Source: Linum tenue
Lineage: Eukaryota > Streptophyta > Magnoliopsida > Malpighiales > Linaceae
Assembly (NCBI GenBank): GCA_946122785.1
Contig: CAMGYJ010000009.1
Location: 23,347,633-23,411,632 of the forward strand
Reading direction: 5' to 3'
DNA: 64,000 bases
Under the pieces are notes generated by a model that made no database searches, was not told the origin of the DNA, and saw only the letters and a list, made by a program, of their open reading frames with translations. Numbering within the stretch: position 1 is the first letter of the stretch; each line of letters starts with the position of its first letter. Below, piece by piece: positions 55,898 through 64,000 of this stretch. The position numbers were made by a program, and so were the translations under genes.

Positions 55898-58618
55898 ATG
55901 TCTCAATCAGACTCCGGTGCGACCCATACCTCCGTCGAAAAGGAGGGACGCGCGGCGCCCAGCGTACTTGACGTGCTCGAGCAGCATTTGTCTCCTGACC
56001 CGCTGCGAAACCAAGACCAACGGGCGTCTCGACCTAATAAGGAGGAGCCTAAGAGTACAAAATCCGCCCCATCCTCTTCTGCGCCCGCCGACGCGGAGGC
56101 GCCTACAGCGGCATCGGCCGCAACTGCCCCCGCAACCACTACTCCAGCGCCCGCCACGACCAGTCAGGGTAATGCACCTTTTCTCTCGCTTTTTGAATTT
56201 TTTCAATTCACTTTGATCGTCTGCTAGGCGCCCACACGAGGTCTTAGGTCCTTAGTATTGACCAGGACGCTTGGATCACTTATAGGCTCCGCGCCTACCT
56301 CATCAGAGTCGAGTGACTTGGCGATTTCTCCGACATCCACTGACTCGGGCGCCCCTGAAGACGGGTCTTTCAAGATAGTTGATTGGGAAGATACATGGCC
56401 GCAGGGGGAGGCGCCCAATAGCACCAGCAAACTGTCCGTTAGGCGCGCCGGGCCAAAACACTCGTCCACCATCAAGATAGCAGAAATGCATCGACTGATT
56501 ACCTCATGTAACCTGCCTCGCACATGGTCCTATGCGCCTGCGTCTCCAATTGCGAGGATAGGAGCAATTGGCCCACGGTGGCTCGGTATATATAGGGAGT
56601 ATTTCAAATTCGGGCTACGCTTCCCTTTGGATTCGATTTTAGAAGGGATCCTCACCACATGCGCCTATTCTCTTGGGCGCCTATCACCTTCGGTCTTCTT
56701 GATTCACATCCTGTTCAAGCTAAAATGTCGGCAGAACAACATCACACCGACGTTCAAGCTTTTTCGGTACTTCTTCACTATGACCAGCAGTGACAACTGC
56801 TTGTCCCTACAGAGGCGCCTGGATATCCCGGGTCACTTTGTAGAAGATTGCCCAAAGTTGGGGCGCAAATGGTATAGGGTCTACTTTTTTATGAAGGCGC
56901 GAGCGAAATCGTTTTATGAGAGCGGCGATCGCTTCATCCGGGATTGGAAAATAGGTAGTACCACACAGTTCAACGTTGGCGTGGAATTATCCGACACGGA
57001 GAAAGAGCACTCGCGCCTATTATCCATTCACCCAGTGAACCTTAGTTCTACAGCCGCTAGAACTCCCGTATTACATGAGTACTATGCCGACGGTAGGTAG
57101 GCGCTTAGCAGCGCGTCTGTGTTGTTACAAAATTTGCATGCGCCCTTGTTCTTTTACACATGCACAATGATTATTATGCCTTTACTTAACCATGTATACT
57201 CTGCTGCAGGTGTGGACTTCACTACCATTGCCTCAATGATGAAGACCCAACTTGAAAGCCTGGGTCTGGACTACAAGGCGCCCGACTTCAGCGGCAAGGC
57301 GCCCTCGTGCCCACGGAAAGGCGCTTTGAAGAAAGGGAAGAACAAGTCTTCCTCCTCCGGCGTTAAGAACGATGCGCCTGTCGCGGCACACAAGGGGAAG
57401 GGGCGCTCAAGTCCTCGGCGCATCCAACCACAGAAGGCGCTGAGTGTCCCTCTAGTGGAGGAAGAGGTTGCGCCTACCGTCGTGCAACCCGAAGAGGGGG
57501 CGCCTACCGTCAACATTCCTTCTGACCCAGAGTTGGATATTGATGATCTCCCCCTTGCGCAAAAGCTGAAGAGGAAGCAGGCGGAGGATGATACCCCGGT
57601 GCCAAGCAAGAAGCAGCGCACAAGCGCAGAGGAGCAAGTCCCAGCATTCGTCGAGAAATGGCTACAACCACCCAGGCATAGGGTCAATATTTCCTGCTCC
57701 GACAGATCTGCCTTGGAGAGAGGCTCTGCGCTTGAATTTGCCTTCCATGCGGCCGAGGTGCTGAGGGTGCCCAGTGGAGTTGAGGGCGCGAACTTATGGG
57801 GAGAGGTAGCACGCATGGCTTCCTAGGTATGCGCCCATCTTGCCTCCCTTCCTATTACTTTGCACACACGTAACTATCGTTGACTTGCAATTTTTGATCG
57901 ATCTTCTTTTTAGATGCTCCTACTCGCCAAAAATGGCGCATTGGCAGGCGAGGCGCTGCGCGTTGGAGAGGCGGTGGCCTGCAATTCCCTTAGTGTGATG
58001 AGGGATGATTTGGAGACCGCGCAGAGGTGCCAGGAGGAGCTAGTGCAAGCGTGCGAGGATGCTAATCTCGAGGCTGCAAAAGCTGCCTCTCTCGTCCAAA
58101 AATCCATCGATGAGGAAAAGCAGAGACTGAAATCGGAGTATGAGGTCCAGCTCGAGAATTTCAAGAGAGCGCATCATGAGGAGATGGCCAAACTGGTGAA
58201 GGAAAAGGATGATCTGGACAAGGAGGCGGGCGCCCAAAGGAGTGGGATTGACCTCCTTATTGAAGAGAAGAAGGCGCTGCAAAAGGAGAATAAGATTCTG
58301 GCCAAGGAGAATAAGAGGCGCCAGGAGGAGCTGGAGGCGCTCAAGGCGGAGAAAGCTGCACCAGAGGCGCCTGCATCAGACTTGGCGCTAAAGGCTCAAG
58401 CGTCCCTCAACAACATTCTCATTCTCAAGAGAAAGCTCGAAGCTGACCATCCCACCATCAATTGGGATGTCAAGGAGATGGTCAACTTTGTGATTGAGTT
58501 CATGTCCAGCGGGCGCCCCATCGTTGAAGCTGCGTCGGCGCCTCCCGAGGATCCAGCGGATGAAGAAAGCTTGGATTCAGGCTCGGAGTCCAGTGACGAC
58601 TCAGCAGGGGACGAATAG
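55898..58618 (+). pseudogene. Antisense additional ORF (aORF) of the Tat element, four exons
   Basis: Best model: exons 55898-56168, 56241-57092, 57210-57826 and 57914-58618, all with GT-AG introns, together 815 codons. Exon 1 encodes a Ser/Ala/Pro/Thr-rich segment. Exon 2 carries the conserved block LGIYREYFKFGLRFPLDSIL and SVFLIHILFKLKC, like the family called putative gypsy-type transposon protein. Exon 3 is basic and low complexity with KLKRKQ and KKQR, possible nuclear signals. Exon 4 is a long coiled coil (KEKDDLDKEAG, EEKKALQKENKILAKENKRR) with an acidic tail. It runs opposite to gag-pol. The last codon of exon 3 (57824-57826) is TAG, where CAG would continue the frame, so this copy is probably inactive. 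Tat elements are known to carry such extra ORFs; their role is unknown. Confidence 0.7.
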
Positions 58619-59204
58619 AATCATTTTACGCGGTGTTTGACATTAGCTCTTAGGCGCCTATTATTCACATGCTCCAATGCTTTGTAGAACTCTTGGGAGC
58701 TTACCATTTTGTGCGGTGTTTGACATGAACTCGTGACTACCTTTATTTTTTTTTCCCAACATTATTATAGGCGCCTACTACCTTCTTATAATCTATGCGT
58801 CTGGATCTTACCGACACCTTACTCCCACTTCTTAATCCATTTTTGCTAAGTCTTGAGTGGTATGATAGTCAGGGCGCTTAGATGGGGCGCATTACTTTCA
58901 TCTCTTAGTGAGGGCACAAGTATTTGGTGCGAGGGCGCATTAAGTGTGTCGGGCGCATTAAGGGCACAATGAATTGGTGCTATAGACAAGTTAAAAAAGT
59001 ATCTATGTATATATATGTATTCCGATTTCAAAAACAACCTTGGGGCGCTATTTCCGGGCTCTTTAAGTATCTCGGGCGCTTAAAGGGCACTTTACATAAA
59101 TGTTACGGGCGCGTGAGGGCGCTTTACATTACTATGGGCGCACAAAGGCGCTTCTCCATACTCCTAACAAAAAACACCCCAAGGCTTGGCATTTTCCCTC
59201 GCAA
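58619..59204. repeat. Noncoding spacer with recurrent GGGCGC(T/A)T motif
   Basis: GGGCGCTT, GGGGCGCATTA, GAGGGCGCATTAAG, CGGGCGCATTAAGGGCAC, CGGGCGCTTAAAGGGCAC, CGGGCGCGTGAGGGCGC and GGGCGCACAAAGGCGC follow one another between 58873 and 59152 at roughly 20-60 bp spacing. It lies between the aORF end and the integrase stop. Confidence 0.6.
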
Positions 59205-60404
59205 TTACCACTTGCTAGGCGCCCCTTCTGGCACTCTGTCCTCTTCCCGTGCCATACTTGCCTCCACAAACCCGTACCTTCGCAGGTTTTGTGCATTCGA
59301 AGTTCTCTTGACTTTCTTTCCCGATAAGTGCTCCAACTTAAACGTGCCCGGCCCCACGACCTCTTGCACACGATATGGCCCCTTCCACTTTGGTGCCAAC
59401 TTTCCCTCAGTGGTTTTTAGGCGAAAATCACGTTTCAGCACCAAGCTCCCGGCCACGATGTCATGCGGGCGCATCTTCTTGTTGTAATACCTGGCGACCT
59501 GTGACTTCATTGCTTCCATGCGCAGAGCCGCCCTTTTGCGACGCTCATCAAGGAGATCCAACTCATTGATCCGCTCCTGTTCCTCCATCGACTCCCCCTT
59601 ATGCGCCATACGAAAGGTCGGAATGCGAACCTCCACCGGCAACACCGCTTCACTACCATATGTCAGCGCGAAGGGCGTTTCCCCTGTTGCAACTTTGAAG
59701 GTGGTTTTATGCGCCCACAGGACGCTTGGAAGCTCCTCGACCCAGTTTCCCTTAGCTTCTTCGAGCCTGGTATGCAACCCATGCAATATACTTTTGTTGG
59801 CTGCTTCAGCTTGTCCATTTGCTTGCGGATAAGCTACAAAAGAGAACCTCAGTATCACTCCATTTTCGTCGCAGAAGTCAATGAAATTTTTGCAATCAAA
59901 TTGCTTGCCATGATCGGTGATGATCGACTCCGGCAGCCCGAACCTGGTGAAGATGTTCTTTCTTGCAAACTTCCGCACTTGCACCTCCGTGATGGATGCT
60001 AATGGCTCCGCCTCAATCCACTTAGTGAAATAATCAATAGCCACAATCAAGTACTTGAATTGTCCAGACGCCTTTGGAAAGGGTCCCAGCAGGTCCATCC
60101 CCCATTGAGCAAAAGGCCAGGCTCCTACGTTTCCTTGCATGGGCGTCGCCGATACATGTATGTCGTTGGCATGGACCTGACATTGGTGGCATGCGGCCAC
60201 GTGCTTTCCCGCGTCAGCTCTCATTGTCGGCCAATAATATCCCTGCCTTAGTAGTACCTTCTTCAGGCTCCGGGCGCCTGCGTGCATCCCACACGTTCCT
60301 TGATGTACTTCCGCGATGGCCTTTTGTCCTTCAGCTTCTGTGAGGCAAACGTAGGTAGGCGCCCGAGTGGGATCTCTTGTATAGTATTCCCTCCATAATG
60401 ACAC
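59205..60404 (-). CDS. Tat gypsy integrase region
   Basis: The frame stays open for 399 codons. It has the HHCC zinc domain (HQGTCGMHAGARS...CHQCQVHAN), the DDE core with GMDLLGPFPKASG, SIITDHGKQFDCKNF and the glutamate in NGQAEAANKSI, and a C-terminal chromatin-side domain (RLKTTEGKLAPKWKGPYRV). Integrase joins the cDNA ends to host DNA. It is part of the pol polyprotein, but a frameshift near 60358 separates it from the RNase H frame. The Met at the frame start is not a real initiation site. Confidence 0.88.
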   Translation of the reverse strand: MSLWREYYTRDPTRAPTYVCLTEAEGQKAIAEVHQGTCGMHAGARSLKKVLLRQGYYWPTMRADAGKHVAACHQCQVHANDIHVSATPMQGNVGAWPFAQWGMDLLGPFPKASGQFKYLIVAIDYFTKWIEAEPLASITEVQVRKFARKNIFTRFGLPESIITDHGKQFDCKNFIDFCDENGVILRFSFVAYPQANGQAEAANKSILHGLHTRLEEAKGNWVEELPSVLWAHKTTFKVATGETPFALTYGSEAVLPVEVRIPTFRMAHKGESMEEQERINELDLLDERRKRAALRMEAMKSQVARYYNKKMRPHDIVAGSLVLKRDFRLKTTEGKLAPKWKGPYRVQEVVGPGTFKLEHLSGKKVKRTSNAQNLRRYGFVEASMAREEDRVPEGAPSKW

Positions 60405-62205
60405 ATCGGACCGCTTTCCTTCGCAAACGCCAAGCCTCTTTCGGGTCTCCCGGAACCACGCCCTGCGTTAGGAACATCACGATAGGCGCCATCCATCCTT
60501 CCATTGCTCCCCCGAGAATAGACGCCATCACCCTTTCCTCACGAGGGGCTTCCTTTGTGACGATCACCTTCCTGTCTTCTCCGAAATCCAACGCCGTGGT
60601 CAATTTAGATAGGGCGTCCGCATGGGCGTTCTCCTCCCTTTGAACATGTGTGAACGTAGCCTCCCGAAACCACGCACACTTCTCTCTAACCGAATGAACG
60701 TATGCCCCCAGTGCCCCCTCTTTTACCTCATACACATTGTTCAACTGATTTACCACGAGCGCCGAGTCAGTTTGGACATTAACCTTCTGGGCGCCCAACT
60801 CCCTCGCCATGTGGAGCCCTGCCAAGACCGCCTCGTACTCTGCCGCATTGTTCGTTTTAAGGGTTTCAAAGCGCAGTGCGACCTCATGTATAGCGCCTAG
60901 GGGACTGATTAGCACAATGCTCGCTCCCGCACCAGCTCGGCTTGCCGCTCCATCCACCTGAACTTGCAAACATTCTTCTGCGCCACTTCCCCCATTGACC
61001 ACTCCTTCGGCCACAAAATCGGCCAACACTTGCGCCTTGATGGCCGGTCTGGGCGCATAGCTCACATCGAACCCACTTAGTTGCACAGCCCACTTGACCA
61101 GACGCCCAGACACATCCATGGACCCGATGATCGTTCGGAGAGGCAAGTTTGTGAGTACCACGATGTTGTGAGCTTGGAAGTAAGGCCGGAGCTTGTTCGC
61201 CGCCATCACTACTGCCAGCGCCGCCTTCTCAATAGGCGCATACTTCGTCTCGTGTATCACCATGGTATGACTTACGTAATACACCGAACTCTCCTCATTC
61301 GTCGATGGGTCTTTGAATACCAACACCGCACTCACAGCAATCCGAGAGACTGCAATGTACAAGTATAGCGTCTCCTTGGCCTTGGGCGCAGTCATTACCG
61401 TGGGAGCGGTCAGCAACTTCTTTAAATCCCCAAATGCCTCATCACATTCCTCCTTCCACTTAAACTTGCTAGCTTTCTTCAACGTCCTGAAAAAGGGGGC
61501 GCCCCTATTTGATGCTCTTGGAATGAAGCGCCCCAGTGCTGCCAATCTTCCCGTTAACCCTCGCACCTCCTTTGGTGTTCGAGGGGGTGTCAACCTCATA
61601 ATTGCCTCAACTTGCTTGGGGTTGGCCTCAATTCCCCTTTTTGTGATCATGAATCCCAAGAACTTACCAGCCTCTGCTAAGAACACACATTTCTTTGGGT
61701 TAAGTCGCAACTTATACAGGCGCATAGTCTCAAATGTTTTCCGCAAATCCGAGATGTGGTCTTGGCGCCTCTTGCTTTTTACGATCAAATTGTCCACATA
61801 TGCCTCGACATTCCTTCCCAACTGCCCACGAAAGATTTGATTCACCATGCGCTGATACGTGGCGCCCGCATTCTTCAACCCAAATGCCATCACCTTGTAG
61901 AAAAAGTTACCAAAGGGCGTCATAAAAGCGGTCTTTGCTCTATCCTCCTCCACCATGGGAATTTAATGATACCCCGAGAACATGTCAAGGAAGCTAAGCG
62001 CCTTGTGGTAGGCCGTGGCGTCCACAAGCAGATCAATGCGTGGCATTGGGTAGGCGTCTGTTGGGCACGCCCGATTAAGGTTGGTAAAATCCACACACAT
62101 TCTCCAATCTCCCGACGGCTTTGGGACGAACACAACGTTCGACAGCCAAGTGATATATCTGGCTTCCTCGACGAACCCCGCTTCGAGCAACTTATTGACC
62201 TCCCT
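60331..62205 (-). pseudogene. Tat gypsy reverse transcriptase and two RNase H domains
   Basis: After the TGA at 62206-62208 the frame gives EVNKLLEAGFVEEARYITW, VVFVPKPSGDWRMCVDFTNL and ALSFLDMFSGYH, then a TAA at 61963-61965. It continues with KTAFMTPFGNFFYKVMAFGL, the active-site block AYVDNLIVKSK (YVDN where YVDD is expected) and LNPKKCVF. The first RNase H follows (YYVSHTM, YAPIEKAALAV), and then a second RNase H-like domain (VQVDGAASRAGAG, TNNAAEYEAVLAGL, VQTDSALVVNQL, ENAHADALSKL). The enzyme would copy RNA into cDNA; this copy has two in-frame stops and a substituted catalytic aspartate. Confidence 0.88.
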
Positions 62206-63552
62206 TCATAGGGCTTCCTCCTTCTCAAGAGTCATATTTCGTCGCTTTTGTTGAACAGGCCTCTTACCCTCCTCGACGGCTAATCGATGCGTCGCTATGT
62301 CCGGGGACACTCCCGGCATGTCTTGTGGGCTCCACGCAAAAAGCTCCCCAAACTCCCTTAACAAACTGATCAAGGGTTCCCTCATGTGCTCCGGGGCCTG
62401 TGCTGACACTCGTACCTGTCGGTCCGGGCGCCCTTCCTCGATCTGCACACTGAACTCATCGTCCACAGGCTCTGCTCTAGGCGCCTCCTCCGGGCATATG
62501 TCTATGTTGTTCACCCTGTGTTTTCGGGCGCCCTTCCTTCTCGATTCTTCCTCCCCCGCGTAGCGGGGGGCGTTTTCTCCCCATGATATTCCTATGCCTT
62601 GTGGGGCAACAAACTTTAACGTTTGGTGAGAAGTTGATGCCACCCCATTGAACAATTCCAATAGGGGCCTCCCTAGTATGACATTGTACGGCGAGGGGCA
62701 ATCTACTATCCCAAATTCCACCGCGTGTGTCACTCGATGCGTTCCATCACCCAACGTTACCGGAAGGCGCACGCGTCCGATCACATGGGCAGGCGCCCCC
62801 GAGAACCCTATCAGCACTGAATCAGAGGGGCTCACCAATTCCGGCGCCAGCTGCATGCGCTCGAACGTGCTCTTGAACAAAACATCCATCGAGCTTCCCG
62901 TGACCACCAACATCCTTTTGACTTTACACCCTGCAATGACTCCTTGTATTTCCAACGCCTCCTCTGAAGGTACTTGACACGCTTCATCCGCCTCCTGGTT
63001 GAAACATATTTGGAATGCCGCCTTTGCTTCCACGAACGCGGCCCTGAGGCGCCTGGACCGATCCAACTTGTCTCGCAGGTCGAGGGTACCAGTTATGGAC
63101 TCCACTGTGAGCCTAACCCGGCTAGGCTCCCCCTCCTGATTCACCACGAACGGAGGCGGGGGTATCTCGAAAGGGGGTGGGTTATCCTCGGGCACCTGTT
63201 GTATGGTGGGGAGGATGGGCGCCCTTGGTTCAGTTGGAGCAGCAGGCGCCGACCTTGTTTCCCTTGCGACATATGCGCGATGAGTTCGCTCTTCTGTTTT
63301 TCTCACGAAATCGTTGAGCATCCCTCGATCAGCTAAGGTTTGCAGTTCCGATTTTAGTTGGTAGCAATCGGCCGTGTGATGCCCTTTATCCCGATGGATG
63401 TCGCAATATCGGTGAAGGTTTCGCTCATATGGTTGCCCACGCATAGGTCCCGGCCAACGAACATGGTACCCCCTATCTTTCACGTATTGCAGAATGTTCT
63501 TTAAAGAATCGTTGTATTCCGTGTAATTCCCCGCACTCCTGGGCGGTGGGCG
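62206..63552 (-). pseudogene. Tat gypsy gag zinc region and protease
   Basis: Open from a stop at 63553-63555 to a TGA at 62206-62208. The first part is the gag end with the cysteine/histidine cluster CDIHRDKGHHTADC. A proline-rich linker follows, then the aspartic protease fold with LVVTGSSMDVLF, FSGAPAHVIGRVRLPVTLG and NVILGRPLLELFNG. The catalytic triplet reads VTG (codon at 62902-62904) where the family has an aspartate, D-S/T-G. The end, LISLLREFGELFAWSPQDMP, is the usual start of RT. Protease would mature the polyprotein but cannot be active here. Confidence 0.85.
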
Positions 63553-64000
63553 CTAACTCTCCATTCTCCTCTGCGGGGTGTTGCCAACAATGAATGGTCG
63601 GGGAGCTTGGCGCACTTCAATCTCTTCCCTACCCACGCGCCTCTTTTCTGCTCTCCTCGCGGCCAATGTCTCCTCCAAGGCAATAACCTTCTGGACCCTT
63701 CGATCCAGGTCTTCAGTCGACACCACGGCCCTCTTGGGCAGCACCCTACATAACTCCTCTCTATTCGTGCACTCCTCAAGACACACCCCAGGACTGGCGG
63801 TTGCACATCTTTTACAGCCATTCCGACCGAAATCCACCGATCATAGAACTCTCTAAGCGCCTCCCCATCCCTCTGCTTGATTTTAAACAAAGCGCATATG
63901 GTCAGTGTTCGCCGCTTCCGGCTCGCAAATTTGGACAAGAACAACTCCGCAAATTGTTCGAAGCACTCGATGCGCCCCTCCTCCAATTGATGATACCAAT
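63553..64000 (-). pseudogene. Tat gypsy gag core, partial, frameshifted
   Basis: Minus-strand frame from the window edge reads FEQFAELFLSKFASRKRRT, ICALFKIKQRDGEALREFYDRW, the retrotransposon gag core. Near 63740-63790 the conserved reading moves to another phase (REELCRVLPKRAVVSTEDLD, KVIALEETLAARRAEKRR) and then meets TAG at 63553-63555. The gag start lies outside the window. Confidence 0.75.

Larger units (their letters stand above)
54629..64000 (-). mobile_element. Tat-lineage Ty3/gypsy retrotransposon, 5' part beyond the window
   Basis: Going leftward from 64000 the minus strand reads gag, protease, RT, a first RNase H, a second RNase H-like domain and integrase. An antisense extra ORF, a purine tract and the 3' LTR follow. 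Two RNase H domains plus an additional ORF between integrase and LTR are hallmarks of the Tat clade (the clade of Grande, Cinful and RIRE2). Several nonsense changes, frameshifts and altered catalytic residues make it non-functional. The 5' LTR and primer site are outside. Confidence 0.85.

Overview
The window is nuclear DNA of a flowering plant, most likely a eudicot. Genes have many short exons with GT-AG introns and AT-rich intergenic DNA, and most of the non-genic sequence consists of plant transposon families: SIRE-like Ty1/copia, chromovirus and Tat Ty3/gypsy, L1-type LINE, Mutator-like (MULE and Pack-MULE), hAT and Tourist-like elements. I cannot name the species.

Layout. 1-5945 is a decayed SIRE-like copia element (3' half of pol, a 3' ORF in the env-like position, purine tracts and the 3' LTR) invaded in its integrase by a long chromovirus LTR. 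7978-14248 is a Mutator-like element bounded by a 10-bp target duplication. It holds an LTR-bounded element (9130-13785), which itself holds a 1,088-bp foldback MULE (11382-12469) with a perfect 9-bp target duplication. 14521-16742 is a broken MURA-like transposase. 17186-19209 and 22172-23573 are two Pack-MULE-like elements with captured fragments: a CrRLK1L-type receptor ectodomain in the first, a plastid DnaJ8 5' end and a PRISE-type reductase in the second. They bracket an intact SR45a-like splicing-factor gene on the plus strand.

The gene-rich core, 27.4-42.4 kb, has four intact genes on the minus strand: cytosolic alpha-glucan phosphorylase (15 exons, 844 aa), a CRCK-type receptor-like cytoplasmic kinase (6 exons, 463 aa), a PHT4;5-like plastid anion/phosphate transporter (8 exons, 531 aa) and a hotdog-fold acyl-CoA thioesterase (3 exons, 158 aa). 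In all five intact models (these four plus SR45a) the exon lengths I read sum to a whole number of codons. The phosphorylase and the plastid transporter both belong to carbohydrate and phosphate handling, but nothing in the sequence shows that they are co-regulated.

42.5-54.6 kb is repeat-rich and gene-poor: a hAT-family fragment, a Tourist-like MITE with a partial second copy, Tat/Ogre-like LTR debris with tandem repeats, a truncated L1 LINE and one orphan MULE end. 54629 to the end is a Tat-lineage Ty3/gypsy element read on the minus strand (3' LTR, integrase, two RNase H domains, RT, protease, gag). An antisense, intron-containing additional ORF lies at 55898-58618. The element is dead by stops, frameshifts and altered catalytic residues. 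It is strikingly rich in GCGCC/GGCGC throughout.
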